Positions 39,542 through 49,344 are shown, counted from the first letter of the stretch. The stretch: 62,440 bases of DNA from CAYNRG01 sp047974855 (GCA_047974855.1 JBKECT010000031.1:1-62440), one strand, 5' to 3'. Translations and numbers: made by a program. The notes: generated from the sequence alone by a model not told the origin.

Positions 39542-40477
39542 ATGAGTAAACCAAGAGTAATTTTTATGGGGACTCCTAAATTTGCATGCGGAATGTTGGA
39601 TGCACTGATGCAGTTGGATGTAGAGGTTGTAGCTGTAGTGTCTCAACCAGATAAACCAGTGGGGAGAAAAAGAGAAATACTACCAACCCCAGTAAAAGTA
39701 AGTGCAATGGGATATAATTTGCCAGTGATCCAACCGATATCAATCAAGGAAGATTATCAATTAATTTTGGATTATGCTCCAGACTTAATTGTGACATGTG
39801 CCTATGGACAGATTGTTCCATCAATAATTCTAAACGCTCCTCAATATGGTTGCCTAAATATTCATGCATCGCTCCTCCCACTTTATAGGGGTGGAGCACC
39901 TATTCATATGGCGATTATTCGAGGAGAAAAGGAAACGGGTATTACCTTGATGAGGATGATAGAAAAGATGGATGCAGGAGCTATTGTTGCTCAAAAAAAA
40001 GTGACGATAGAAGAAAAGGATACAACTGAGATTCTGTATGATAAATTAGAAATAATTGGAAAAGAGTTATTGATGGAGTCTTTAATACCTTTTCTGGATG
40101 GAAAGTTAAAAGAAAGGGCTCAAGAGGAAGATAAAGTAACTTATGCTTGGAATATCACTAAGGAACAAGAGTTTGTTTCCTTTGATAGACCAGTTCGCCA
40201 AGTTTATAATCACTTGCGAGGGCTAATCAGCTGGCCTGTGGGGTATGGTATTATTGCTGGAAAAAAAGTTAAATTTCACCAAGTTCAACTTCTCGAAAAA
40301 AAGCATAATGAACCTTTTGGTAAGTTAGTGAAACTGGAAGAGGATGGGCTACTTATCGCTGCTCAAGATGGTTTCATTTTAGCAACTGAGATCCAGTTGG
40401 AAGGAAAATCTAAGGTTAGTGCTAAAGAATTTTATAATGGAGTTGGGAAACAATGGGTTGGAGAATGCTTTCAATAA
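39542..40477 (+). CDS. fmt: Methionyl-tRNA formyltransferase
   Basis: Formylates initiator Met-tRNA with 10-formyl-tetrahydrofolate. 311 residues: VIFMGTPKFA, CAYGQIVPS, the catalytic-loop segment CLNIHASLLPLYRGGAPI (Asn, His, and following Asp in KMDAGAIV), and a C-terminal OB-like domain. ATG 39542 follows AAGAGGTG; the frame opens at 39533 with a GTG in the ribosome site. No def or priA is adjacent. Confidence 0.95.
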   Translation: MSKPRVIFMGTPKFACGMLDALMQLDVEVVAVVSQPDKPVGRKREILPTPVKVSAMGYNLPVIQPISIKEDYQLILDYAPDLIVTCAYGQIVPSIILNAPQYGCLNIHASLLPLYRGGAPIHMAIIRGEKETGITLMRMIEKMDAGAIVAQKKVTIEEKDTTEILYDKLEIIGKELLMESLIPFLDGKLKERAQEEDKVTYAWNITKEQEFVSFDRPVRQVYNHLRGLISWPVGYGIIAGKKVKFHQVQLLEKKHNEPFGKLVKLEEDGLLIAAQDGFILATEIQLEGKSKVSAKEFYNGVGKQWVGECFQ

Positions 40478-40507
40478 AAAATTTAGCTTTTTAATTGGTT
40501 GTACTTT

Positions 40508-40516
40508 TGGTATAAT
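40508..40516 (+). promoter_or_regulatory. lepA extended -10 promoter
   Basis: TG-G-TATAAT lies 31 bp before the lepA start; the -35 is weak. Confidence 0.6.
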
Positions 40517-40547
40517 TAATCAATAGTGTTTTGTGGAGGATAGTAGA

Positions 40548-42353
40548 ATGAAGCAATCAAAAATCCGTAATTTTTCGATTATTGCACATATCGATCATGG
40601 TAAGTCAACGCTTGCAGATCGAATTTTAGAGTTAACTCAAACAGTTCAACAACGAGAAATGAAGGATCAAATCTTGGACTCTTTGGATTTAGAGAGAGAA
40701 AGAGGGATAACAATAAAATTAAATGCCGTTCAATTGAAATATCAAGCAAAAAATGGTGAAGAGTATGTTTTTCATTTGATAGATACACCAGGACATGTTG
40801 ATTTTACTTATGAGGTATCACGTTCGTTAGCTGCTTGCGAAGGAGCTATTTTAGTCGTGGATGCAGCACAGGGAATTGAAGCTCAAACCCTAGCAAATGT
40901 TTACCTAGCATTAGAAAACAATTTGGAAATTATACCAGTTATTAATAAAATTGATTTACCTAGTGCTGATCCTGATCGTGTAAAAAAAGAAATTGAAAAT
41001 GTTATTGGAATTGACTGTGAGGGAGTTCCACTTATTTCTGCAAAAAGTGGGTTGAATATTCAAGATGTTTTAGAGGCGGTTGTCCACCGAATTGAAGCAC
41101 CAAAAGGGAATGAAAATAATCCATTGCAAGCGTTAATATTTGACTCTGTATACGACACGTATCGTGGAGTTATTGTCTCTGTTAGAATAAAAGAGGGAAA
41201 TTTAAAAGTGGGAGACACAATTAAATTTATGGCCACAGGAGCAGAGTATGAAGTTTTAGAAGTGGGAATAAGAACTCCTAAAGAAGTTAAGCAAACTGAA
41301 CTTTCTTGTGGGACGGTGGGATGGTTTTGCGCATCAATAAAATCGGTTAAAGACATTCACATTGGAGACACAGTAACGACAGTAAAAAAACCAGCACAGG
41401 AAGCTCTTCCAGGATATCGAAAAATGAATCCCATGGTTTACTGTGGGCTTTATCCGACAGATGCATCACGTTATAATGATTTAAGAGATGCTCTGGATAA
41501 ATTGCAATTAAATGATGCTTCACTTCAATATGAAGCTGAAACCTCACAAGCCTTAGGGTTTGGATTTCGCTGTGGATTTTTAGGACTTCTCCATATGGAT
41601 GTTGTTCAGGAGCGATTAGAACGAGAATATAATTTAACATTAATATCAACAGCGCCAAGTGTTATCTATCATGTTTATTTAACGGATGGATCTATGAAGA
41701 TGATTGATAATCCTGCCCATATGCCAGAAACTCAAAAAATTGAAAGAGTAGAAGAACCTTACGTAAAAGCGCAGATTATGGTCCCTACTGAGTATGTGGG
41801 AGCGGTGATGGAACTTTGTCAGGGAAAACGTGGCGTTTATAAAGATATGGTTTATATTGATGAAAGACAGAATCAAATTATTTATGAAATTCCTTTAGGA
41901 GAAATTGTCTATGATTTTTTTGATCGTTTAAAATCTGCGACTAAAGGGTATGCTTCATTAGATTATGAGCTTATTGGCTATCATCCTGGAAAACTTGTAA
42001 AAATGGATATCTTATTAAACTCAGAGATGGTGGACGCTTTAAGCATTATTGTTCATCGCGATTTTGCTTATTCACGCGGTAATGCAATCACTATTAAGCT
42101 AAAGGATTTAATTCCTAAACAACAGTTTGAAATTCCTGTTCAAGCGGCAATTAATGGAAAAGTTATAGCTCGAACAACCATTAAGTCATTACGAAAAAAC
42201 GTGTTGGCAAAATGTTATGGAGGCGATATCACACGAAAGAAAAAGCTATTGGAAAAGCAAAAAGAGGGAAAGAAGCGAATGAAATCAGTGGGATCGGTGG
42301 AAATTCCACAGGAAGCTTTCATGGCTGTGTTATCGATGGATGATGACAAGTAA
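40548..42353 (+). CDS. lepA: Elongation factor 4
   Basis: Ribosomal GTPase able to back-translocate tRNAs. 601 residues: G1 AHIDHGKST, RGITIK switch 1, DTPGHVDF, NKIDLP, and the LepA-specific C-terminal domain with YHPGKLVKMDIL and DFAYSRGNAI. ATG 40548 lies after GGAGGATAG. Its 3' end overlaps hemW by 14 nt. Confidence 0.97.
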   Translation: MKQSKIRNFSIIAHIDHGKSTLADRILELTQTVQQREMKDQILDSLDLERERGITIKLNAVQLKYQAKNGEEYVFHLIDTPGHVDFTYEVSRSLAACEGAILVVDAAQGIEAQTLANVYLALENNLEIIPVINKIDLPSADPDRVKKEIENVIGIDCEGVPLISAKSGLNIQDVLEAVVHRIEAPKGNENNPLQALIFDSVYDTYRGVIVSVRIKEGNLKVGDTIKFMATGAEYEVLEVGIRTPKEVKQTELSCGTVGWFCASIKSVKDIHIGDTVTTVKKPAQEALPGYRKMNPMVYCGLYPTDASRYNDLRDALDKLQLNDASLQYEAETSQALGFGFRCGFLGLLHMDVVQERLEREYNLTLISTAPSVIYHVYLTDGSMKMIDNPAHMPETQKIERVEEPYVKAQIMVPTEYVGAVMELCQGKRGVYKDMVYIDERQNQIIYEIPLGEIVYDFFDRLKSATKGYASLDYELIGYHPGKLVKMDILLNSEMVDALSIIVHRDFAYSRGNAITIKLKDLIPKQQFEIPVQAAINGKVIARTTIKSLRKNVLAKCYGGDITRKKKLLEKQKEGKKRMKSVGSVEIPQEAFMAVLSMDDDK

Positions 42354-43446
42354 TTTACCGGTAGCACTCTATGTTCATGTCCCATTTTGCGATACCATTT
42401 GTGGCTATTGTGATTTTTTCAGAGTAAAAAACCAGGCGGCACTTGTGGATCGTTGGCTAATGGAACTTCAACTTGAAGCAACCCAGCGAATAACAAATAA
42501 AAAGTTTGACACGGTGTATCTTGGAGGAGGGACACCAACGTGCATTGATGAACAACAATTACAATGTCTTTTGGAGATACTTTTACCTTACACGCAAGAC
42601 TGCTGTGAATATACTGTTGAGGTTAATCCTGAAACGATAACTCAAAAGAAAGTGCAACTTTTAAGGCAATATGGAGTTAACCGGGTGAGTATGGGAGTGC
42701 AAAGTGTCAATGAAGAGCTTCTAAAAGTGATGACACGGGCTCATACGAAGAATGATATTGAACAAGCACTAATATGGTTTAAAGAAGCGGGCATCAAAAA
42801 TATTTCTTTAGACTGCATGTATTCATTGCCTCAGCAAACCATGGAACAGCTTGAAGAAACAGTGCAACAAATTGTGAAGTGGGATGTGCCACATATTTCA
42901 ATTTATAGTCTAACCATAGAACCACATAGTCAATTTTATAAAGATGGGAAAAATGCTTTGGATGAAGAAATTGAGGCGGATATGTATGAGTGGATTATTT
43001 CCTATTTGGAAAAATCGGGCTATTATCGATATGAAATTAGTAATTTTGCTAAAAAAGGATATGAGTCAAAGCACAACAAGCATTATTGGAAATACCATGA
43101 TTTTGTTGCTATTTCACTAGGTGCAAGTGGTAAAGAAAATGGAAAACGCTATGATAATGTTACCAATTTTCAAGATTACTTTAACCATTGCTACATCAAG
43201 CAAGAAATCCCACTTCAACTTCAAGATCAGCAGTTTGAAACGCTAATGATGGGGCTTCGATTAGATGAAGGGATTAATATTGACCTATTTAATCAACGGT
43301 TTCAATGTCATTTTATGAGTGAGTATGCAGGAGCTGTCCAAGAAGCACTTAAAAGAGGGTGGATTTTCTTTGAAAATGGTTATTTGAAGTGCACAAAAGA
43401 TGGGCTAAATTTATGCAATTCGGTGATTGAACTATTTATGCAATAA
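42340..43446 (+). CDS. hemW: HemW-type radical SAM protein
   Basis: Family members insert heme or are related to coproporphyrinogen dehydrogenase HemN; HemW is the form found beside lepA. 368 residues with the radical SAM cysteines in CDTICGYCDFF, the SAM segment YLGGGTPT, VNPETIT and MGVQSVNEELL. HNKHYWKYHDF is the conserved central segment. Two ATGs (42340, 42343) inside lepA are possible starts. Heme-chaperone function is inferred from family and position. Confidence 0.9.
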   Translation: MMTSNLPVALYVHVPFCDTICGYCDFFRVKNQAALVDRWLMELQLEATQRITNKKFDTVYLGGGTPTCIDEQQLQCLLEILLPYTQDCCEYTVEVNPETITQKKVQLLRQYGVNRVSMGVQSVNEELLKVMTRAHTKNDIEQALIWFKEAGIKNISLDCMYSLPQQTMEQLEETVQQIVKWDVPHISIYSLTIEPHSQFYKDGKNALDEEIEADMYEWIISYLEKSGYYRYEISNFAKKGYESKHNKHYWKYHDFVAISLGASGKENGKRYDNVTNFQDYFNHCYIKQEIPLQLQDQQFETLMMGLRLDEGINIDLFNQRFQCHFMSEYAGAVQEALKRGWIFFENGYLKCTKDGLNLCNSVIELFMQ

Positions 43447-43478
43447 TCGACATAAAAGATTGATAGGTGTAATAATAG

Positions 43479-43507
43479 TTGCAATCGATAGTCTCCTGTG
43501 ATATAAT
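43479..43507 (+). promoter_or_regulatory. rpsO promoter
   Basis: TTGCAA and TATAAT are separated by 17 bp. Confidence 0.75.
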
Positions 43508-43513
43508 CAAAAT

Positions 43514-43590
43514 GCTTTTGTTCTGGGGGCATCGATTCCTCATCGGGTCACTCGGATCATTAGGACATAGAAAGAAAGAGGGAAATAAAT
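43514..43590 (+). promoter_or_regulatory. rpsO leader, candidate S15-binding autoregulatory RNA
   Basis: A leader of about 77 nt with GC-richer blocks (TCTGGGGGCATCGATTCC, CATCGGGTCACTCGG) that can form adjacent helices. In other bacilli S15 represses its own mRNA via such a junction. There is no terminator in the leader, so control would be translational. The assignment is by position and composition. Confidence 0.45.
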
Positions 43591-43857
43591 ATGTTAGCAC
43601 AAGCTGAAAAAACAAGAATTATGAAGGAATATGCTCGTACTGAAGGAGATACAGGTTCAGTAGAAGTACAAGTTGCGGTTTTAACTGCAGAAATCAATAA
43701 CTTAACAGAGCATTTAAAAGTTCATAAAAAAGACTACCATTCAACAAGAGGGTTGATGAAAATGGTAGGAAAAAGAAAAAAGTTTATGGATTACTTACGT
43801 AAAACAGATGTTAACCGTTACCGTGAACTTGTAAAACGTCTAGGATTAAGAAAATAA
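43591..43857 (+). CDS. rpsO: 30S ribosomal protein S15
   Basis: 88-residue small-subunit protein that binds the central domain of 16S rRNA. The family stretch TGSVEVQVAVLTAEINNLTEHL... and DYHSTRGLMKMVGKRK, YLRKTDVNRY are clear. Ribosome binding site AAAGAGGGAAA precedes ATG. It is monocistronic with its own promoter, leader and terminator. Confidence 0.96.
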   Translation: MLAQAEKTRIMKEYARTEGDTGSVEVQVAVLTAEINNLTEHLKVHKKDYHSTRGLMKMVGKRKKFMDYLRKTDVNRYRELVKRLGLRK

Positions 43858-43861
43858 CAAT

Positions 43862-43890
43862 GAAAGTAGTGGACAATCACTACTTTTTAA
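43862..43890 (+). terminator. Terminator of rpsO
   Basis: AAAGTAGTG pairs with CACTACTTT around a 6-base loop, then T-rich sequence. Confidence 0.85.
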
Positions 43891-43956
43891 TTTGAACAGT
43901 CAAATCTCTTGAAAAAATAAGAGAGGAAGTGCATAATAAAGAAAAGGAGGTAATTT

Positions 43957-44340
43957 ATGAAGAAAGAGTTAAAATTCTATATTTGTAACCATTGTAAAAA
44001 TGTCATTGTGAAGTTAAGTGATTCATCTGTTCCTGTAGTTTGTTGTGGGGAAGAAATGCAATTGCTAGTGGCTAATACAGTGGATGCTTCGGTAGAAAAA
44101 CATGTTCCTGTTATTGAACAATTAGAAAACAATATTACTCGAGTGCGAATTGGTGAAGTAGATCATCCAATGGAAGAAAAACATTATATTGAGTGGATTT
44201 TGTTAGAAACAGAAACAGAGTACCGTGTTCACCACTTAGCTCCAAATGAAGTAAACTATGCGGAATTTTTCAGTAATGAAAAAGTAGTGGCAGCTTACGC
44301 TTATTGTAATTTACATGGATTGTGGAAAGCTACAATTTAG
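43957..44340 (+). CDS. Desulfoferrodoxin (superoxide reductase)
   Basis: Non-heme iron protein that reduces superoxide to peroxide without forming oxygen, typical of anaerobes. 127 residues: an N-terminal desulforedoxin domain with CNHCKN and VVCCGEEM (four Cys, center I), then the SOR domain with the center II ligands in EKHVPV, HPMEEKHYIEW and the late CNLHGLW (Cys and His). All ligands look intact. A strong AAAGGAGG ribosome site precedes ATG. No rubredoxin gene is adjacent. Confidence 0.93.
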   Translation: MKKELKFYICNHCKNVIVKLSDSSVPVVCCGEEMQLLVANTVDASVEKHVPVIEQLENNITRVRIGEVDHPMEEKHYIEWILLETETEYRVHHLAPNEVNYAEFFSNEKVVAAYAYCNLHGLWKATI

Positions 44341-44363
44341 ACGATGAAAATCGTCTTTTTTTA
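44339..44363 (+). terminator. Terminator of the desulfoferrodoxin gene
   Basis: GACGA and TCGTC pair around TGAAAA, followed by T7. Confidence 0.75.
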
Positions 44364-44427
44364 TTTCTGTATTTCTTGATATTGTGAAGTGGCAATAGTA
44401 TAATGAAAACAGAATGTGGAGATAGGT

Positions 44428-46299
44428 ATGGGGAAGATAAAAAAGTTTTGGAATAGCTGTAAGTCGCTTAGTTATCTGAGATATAAGATTATATTGGGGA
44501 TAGTAACAATTGTCAATTTTTTAATTTTAATGATTTGGTTTCAAGATTTGATGTCACTTTCGTTACTGTTTTACGCAATGGGTTTTACAATCGTAATGGG
44601 TATTGGATTACTGCTACCGAAAATTATTGATCGACTTGCGATTTATCTTTTTTTAGTGGCATTTTATATTTATTTTACAGCGCAAGAAATATACTACTCA
44701 GCTTTTGGGCAATTCTTTTTATTCAGTACAGCTTTTGGAGCAAAAGAAGAAGTGGCAGGAATGACATCCAGTGTTGCAGAATTAATCACAACTAAAGTTT
44801 ATTTTGTGATAGCTTTACTAATTGTCGAGCTTTTAGTTTTTATCTTAATCGGTACAAGAGAGAAGATAAGCATGAAAAAATATTTACTTTATGCTTTATC
44901 AGGAGTTATTTGCTTTGTATTTTCAGCAGGGCTCTTAGGTGTGACAAACCTAGTACTTGAAAAGCAAAGAGAAGAAGCAGGAGTTTTAAATTACTATGGA
45001 ACATCTCATTACTTTTTTAATTATCTTCCTAACACCAATGTTGTGGTTAATCGATTTGGGTTAATGGGACTTTTATGTCGAGACACAGTTGGCCAAATTT
45101 TTATCCGAAATTCAACTCAGTATGGTATTGATGATGAGCTTATTGTTGAAGTTTTAGAAGCCATAGGAGAAGAGAATGCTCAAAGGACAAATGACTACAC
45201 GAATATTTTCGAAGGGAAAAGTTTGGTAATAATTCAAGCTGAATCGCTGATGAATCTGGCAATTGATGAAGTGCTTACACCAACTTTGTATCAACTAAGA
45301 GAAGAGGGTTTGAATTTTGAAGGGTTTAATGCTCCATTGTTATATGGGTCAACAGCAGACACGGAGTTCTTAGCAAATACAAGTTTATTTCCGGTTTCAA
45401 CTGGAGAAATTACATTTGATATGTACAATCAAAATGAGTATCCAACTGCTTTAGCAAAGATGTTTACAGAAGCGGGCTATTACAGTAGTGCTTATCACGC
45501 TAATTATGCTGAATACTATTCTCGAGATGTGATGCTTCCTAATTTAGGATATGAATTTTTTGATGTGATGGGAATGGGGGTAAATTTTTTAGATTTAGAT
45601 TCTGTAACCTTAGATAAAATCAAATGGATCTACAATTGGGCTCCACAATACTTTTCGTATTTTATAACATATAATGGGCATCAGCCTTACGCAGAAGATC
45701 AATGCAGCAGCTATTTTTTAACCTCATTCAAGGAAACTATTTTGGAGAGATACCCAGATATAGATGAGAGAACAATGTGCTATTTTGCTAAAAACATGGA
45801 TTTAGATGGTGGACTAGCACGGTATGTGGAAGATATTAAAAATAATAACTATGATGTAGTGCTAATGATTTTTGGAGATCATTATGCCAAGAACATAGAA
45901 ACAGATGGGTACCCAACTAACAAAACTCCTTTGATTATTTGGTCTAATGAAATTGAAAGTGAAGTGATTGAAAAAAGAGCATCTACGTTAGATTTGCTAC
46001 CAACCATCGCAAATATGTTTGGGTTAGAATATGATGAAAGAACGGTGTTTGGTTGGGATATTATGGATGAAAGCTACAATGGATTCTATTTTAATAATTA
46101 TGGACAAATTGTAACCGATGATTTTATGTATGATCAATCAAGTGGAACGATTGAATTGTTTAATGACAACTATACTGTAGAGTCTGCACAGGAAAAAGTG
46201 AACTCATATATTATGAGAATGAATGTTTCAAGGACTATTGTTGAAACGGATTTCTTTGCACGATACCCTGAGTATGGCGTAAGTAGCAGTGGACAATAA
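44428..46299 (+). CDS. LTA-synthase-family sulfatase-like membrane protein
   Basis: Enzymes of this family transfer phosphoglycerol from phosphatidylglycerol to build lipoteichoic acid or decorate glycans. 623 residues: about five N-terminal membrane helices (to residue 185), a linker, then an extracellular alkaline-phosphatase-fold domain. Metal and catalytic segments: VIIQAESLMN (Glu), YGSTADTEFLANTSLFPV (nucleophile Thr region), ITYNGHQPY and LMIFGDHY. ATG 44428 follows GTGGAGAT; the GTG at 44416 overlaps that site. It stands alone and is the only such gene in the window. Whether it makes LTA or a related polymer cannot be told. Confidence 0.88.
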   Translation: MGKIKKFWNSCKSLSYLRYKIILGIVTIVNFLILMIWFQDLMSLSLLFYAMGFTIVMGIGLLLPKIIDRLAIYLFLVAFYIYFTAQEIYYSAFGQFFLFSTAFGAKEEVAGMTSSVAELITTKVYFVIALLIVELLVFILIGTREKISMKKYLLYALSGVICFVFSAGLLGVTNLVLEKQREEAGVLNYYGTSHYFFNYLPNTNVVVNRFGLMGLLCRDTVGQIFIRNSTQYGIDDELIVEVLEAIGEENAQRTNDYTNIFEGKSLVIIQAESLMNLAIDEVLTPTLYQLREEGLNFEGFNAPLLYGSTADTEFLANTSLFPVSTGEITFDMYNQNEYPTALAKMFTEAGYYSSAYHANYAEYYSRDVMLPNLGYEFFDVMGMGVNFLDLDSVTLDKIKWIYNWAPQYFSYFITYNGHQPYAEDQCSSYFLTSFKETILERYPDIDERTMCYFAKNMDLDGGLARYVEDIKNNNYDVVLMIFGDHYAKNIETDGYPTNKTPLIIWSNEIESEVIEKRASTLDLLPTIANMFGLEYDERTVFGWDIMDESYNGFYFNNYGQIVTDDFMYDQSSGTIELFNDNYTVESAQEKVNSYIMRMNVSRTIVETDFFARYPEYGVSSSGQ

Positions 46300-46326
46300 A
46301 ACCTATATTTTTATAGGTTTTTTTAA
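46298..46326 (+). terminator. Terminator of the LTA-synthase-like gene
   Basis: AAACCTATA and TATAGGTTT pair around a short T-rich loop, followed by T's. Confidence 0.8.
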
Positions 46327-46418
46327 TGCTAAAATAAAGTGAAAAATACCTATAAAAAAGCTTGGATTTATGATAAAATAAAAGAAATAAAAATAAGAAG
46401 AGAAGAAGAGGGAAGAAA

Positions 46419-48614
46419 ATGGCAAAACAAGTGTTTAAGAAAGAGTTTTGTGGAAGGACATTTACGATTGAAACAGGAGAAATTGCGAAACAAGCTGGTG
46501 GGTCAGTTTTGGTTCGCTATGAAGATACTGTTGTTCTTTCAGTAGCGACAGCAAATCATACAGCAAAGGATATTGACTTTTTTCCATTAACTGTAACAGT
46601 GGAAGAAAAATTATACTCTGCGGGGAAGATTCCAGGTGGTTTTTTAAGAAGAGAGGGAAGACCGAGTGAACACGCAACATTGACATCTCGTTTAATTGAT
46701 AGACCAATTCGTCCTTTGTTTCCAGAAGGGTTTAGAAATGAAGTGCAAGTAGTGAATACAATTTTGTCAGTGGATTTAGATGTTTCAGCAGAGATGGCGT
46801 CCATGTTTGGTGCATCTTGTGCATTGATGGTTTCAGACATTCCGTTCAATGGTCCAATTGCTGGAGTTATTGTAGGGCGTGTTGATGGGCAGTTGATAAT
46901 TAATCCAACAGTTGCACAAATGGAAAAATCAGATATTAATTTAACAGTAGCAGGAACTAAAGATGCAATCAATATGGTTGAGGCAGGGGCTAAAGAAGTT
47001 TCTGAAAGTGATATGTTAGAGGCGCTTTTGTTTGGACATGACCACATTAAAATGCTGTGTGCATTCCAAGAAGAAATTGCTACACAAGTAAAAAAAGAAA
47101 AGATGGAAGTTGTTTTATATGAAATCAATCCAGAAATTAAATCAGTTATTGATACTCAAGGAAAGAAACGATTAGAAGAAGCAGTCTCCATTAAATTAAA
47201 ATTAGAACGCTATGGAAAAATCGATGATATTACTGAAGAAATGGTAAAAATCTTTGAAGAAAAAGAATATGCAACAGAGAAAGAACAAAATAAGGCAGTA
47301 AAACAAGCAAAAGAATACTGTAATGAAATTGTAGCGACTGAGGTGAGACGTTTAATTTCAGTTGAAAAAATTCGCCCTGATGGAAGAAAACTTGATGAAG
47401 TTCGTCCGTTGGATAGTCAGATTGATTTGCTTCCTAGAGTTCATGGGTCAGCCTTATTTACTCGTGGAGAAACACAAGTTTTATCAGTAACAACTCTTGG
47501 AGCACTAGGAGATAATCAAATTATTGATGACTTAACAGAAGTTGAAGAAAAGCGTTTCATGCATCACTACAATTTCCCTCCATTTTCAGTTGGAGAAACT
47601 GGAAGAATGGGAAGTCCGGGGCGTCGTGAAATTGGGCATGGCGCTTTAGGAGAACGTGCACTAGCACAAGTGCTTCCAACAGTAGAAGAATTTCCTTATG
47701 CTATTCGTACGGTTGCGGAAGTCTTGGAGTCTAATGGTTCAAGCTCGCAAGCAAGTATTTGTGCTGGGTCTATGTCATTAATGGCAGCAGGAGTTCCAAT
47801 TAAAGCGCCAGTTTCAGGGATTGCGATGGGACTTGTAATGTATGATAATTACTACTCAATATTAACTGATATACAAGGCATGGAAGACCATTATGGTGAT
47901 ATGGACTTCAAGGTTGCTGGAACAGCAAACGGAATTACAGCTCTTCAAATGGATATTAAAATTGAAGGAATTAATCGTGAAATTTTAAAAGAGGCTTTGG
48001 AACAAGCTAAAAAAGGCCGCGAAGTTATCATGGAAAATATGATGAGTGTTATTCAAACACCAAGACAAGAAGTATCAGAATATGCACCAAAAATGATCAC
48101 ATTAACAATTCCTGCAGATAAAATTAGGGACGTTATTGGGCCAGGCGGTAAAATGATTAACCAAATTATTGCAGCATGTGATGAAGTGAAAATTGATATT
48201 GAAGATGATGGAAGCTGTGTCATCTATCACTCTAGTAAAGTTGCCTTAGAAAAAGCTAAAGGAATGATTGAAAATATTGTCCGTGAGGCAAAAGTAGGTG
48301 AAATTTATGAAGGAAAAATTAATCGCATAGAAAAATTTGGAGCTTTTGTGGAGTTGTTTCCTGGAACGGATGGATTGTTGCATGTTTCAAAAATTTCATA
48401 CGACCGTGTTGAAAAACCAGAAGATGTGTTGAAGTTAGGAGACACTATTCGAGTTATTGTTACAGAAATTGATGATCGTGGACGTGTTAATGTTTCAAGC
48501 AGAGACCTATTACCTAAACCGGAAGGATGGGATGAAGCACAAAAGGCTAAAAAAGAAGCTGCAGACAAGCGAAGTGGCAGTGGTGAAAAACGAGTTTTTA
48601 AGAAAAAAGATTAA
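46419..48614 (+). CDS. pnp: Polyribonucleotide nucleotidyltransferase
   Basis: 3'-5' phosphorolytic exoribonuclease of the degradosome. 731 residues: two RNase PH domains (PGGFLRREGRPSEHATLTSRL ends the first signature; FPPFSVGETGRMGSPGRREIGHG in the second, written here in parts: FSVGETGR, GRREIGHG), a KH domain with GPGGKMINQII, and an S1 domain GEIYEGKINRIEKFGAFVEL. ATG 46419 (MAKQVFKKEF) follows GAGGGAAG. A minimal hairpin terminator follows. Confidence 0.96.
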   Translation: MAKQVFKKEFCGRTFTIETGEIAKQAGGSVLVRYEDTVVLSVATANHTAKDIDFFPLTVTVEEKLYSAGKIPGGFLRREGRPSEHATLTSRLIDRPIRPLFPEGFRNEVQVVNTILSVDLDVSAEMASMFGASCALMVSDIPFNGPIAGVIVGRVDGQLIINPTVAQMEKSDINLTVAGTKDAINMVEAGAKEVSESDMLEALLFGHDHIKMLCAFQEEIATQVKKEKMEVVLYEINPEIKSVIDTQGKKRLEEAVSIKLKLERYGKIDDITEEMVKIFEEKEYATEKEQNKAVKQAKEYCNEIVATEVRRLISVEKIRPDGRKLDEVRPLDSQIDLLPRVHGSALFTRGETQVLSVTTLGALGDNQIIDDLTEVEEKRFMHHYNFPPFSVGETGRMGSPGRREIGHGALGERALAQVLPTVEEFPYAIRTVAEVLESNGSSSQASICAGSMSLMAAGVPIKAPVSGIAMGLVMYDNYYSILTDIQGMEDHYGDMDFKVAGTANGITALQMDIKIEGINREILKEALEQAKKGREVIMENMMSVIQTPRQEVSEYAPKMITLTIPADKIRDVIGPGGKMINQIIAACDEVKIDIEDDGSCVIYHSSKVALEKAKGMIENIVREAKVGEIYEGKINRIEKFGAFVELFPGTDGLLHVSKISYDRVEKPEDVLKLGDTIRVIVTEIDDRGRVNVSSRDLLPKPEGWDEAQKAKKEAADKRSGSGEKRVFKKKD

Positions 48615-48632
48615 ACCCCTCTAGGGGTTTTT
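48613..48632 (+). terminator. Terminator of pnp
   Basis: AAACCCCT and AGGGGTTT pair with a 2-base gap, followed by T's. The stop codon is in the left arm. Confidence 0.75.
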
Positions 48633-48656
48633 CTGTAGAAAGAGGCTAATTAATAT

Positions 48657-49295
48657 ATGCGAATGAGAAAAAAGAAGTGGGCAGAGCCTTATTTAAGTGA
48701 AAATAGTGAGTTTGTAGTTGCCCAGCCGGAAAATTTTCAAGGGAAGTGGAATGATATTTTGAAAAGAGAGCAGTTACATGTGGAGATAGGATGTGGTAAA
48801 GGGGACTATTTTATTGGAATGTCCAAATTATTCCCAGAAACGGCATGGATTGCCCTCGAAAAAGATCTTAATGTTGCAGCGGTAGCAGCAAAAAAGGCAA
48901 TAGATGCAGGATGTGAGAAAAACTGCCGATTGATTTGCCAAGATGCTGAGTCGATTGAACAATGGTTTAAATCAGGTGAAATTGATATCTTGCACTTGAA
49001 TTTTTCAGATCCATGGCCTAAAAATGGCTATCGAAAAAGGAGATTATCACATCAATCTTTCTTAGATAAGTATAAAAAACTATTGAAACCATCGGGAAAA
49101 GTGGTTTTAAAGACGGACAATTCCAAATTATTTGAATTTTCTTTGATTGAATTTACAAAATGCAATTGGGAAATAGAAGAAGTTTGGGTTAATTTTAGGA
49201 GTGAAGAGCATGCGGAAGATGTCATCACAGAGTATGAGCGCCGCTTTATGGATTTAGGGCAACCAATCTATCGTGCTATTTTTATATCTAAATAG
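48657..49295 (+). CDS. trmB: tRNA (guanine-N7-)-methyltransferase
   Basis: Makes m7G46 in tRNA. 212 residues with SAM motif EIGCGKGDYFIGM, ALEKD, and the family signature LNFSDPWPKNGYRKRRLSH; TDNSKLFEFS follows. The C-terminal GQPIYRA tail is typical. ATG 48657 or 48663 may be used; the ribosome binding site AGAAAGAGG is closer to the first. It opens a group equivalent to the Bacillus trmB-to-murC region. Confidence 0.95.
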   Translation: MRMRKKKWAEPYLSENSEFVVAQPENFQGKWNDILKREQLHVEIGCGKGDYFIGMSKLFPETAWIALEKDLNVAAVAAKKAIDAGCEKNCRLICQDAESIEQWFKSGEIDILHLNFSDPWPKNGYRKRRLSHQSFLDKYKKLLKPSGKVVLKTDNSKLFEFSLIEFTKCNWEIEEVWVNFRSEEHAEDVITEYERRFMDLGQPIYRAIFISK

Positions 49296-49344
49296 TAGTA
49301 TATTTATATTTTTTTGTGATAAAATAAGAAAAAGGAAAGGTGTG

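Noticed and set aside
46556..47128. 190-residue open frame antisense to pnp
   Set aside because: It lies wholly inside pnp, which has full family support, and has no ribosome site or promoter.
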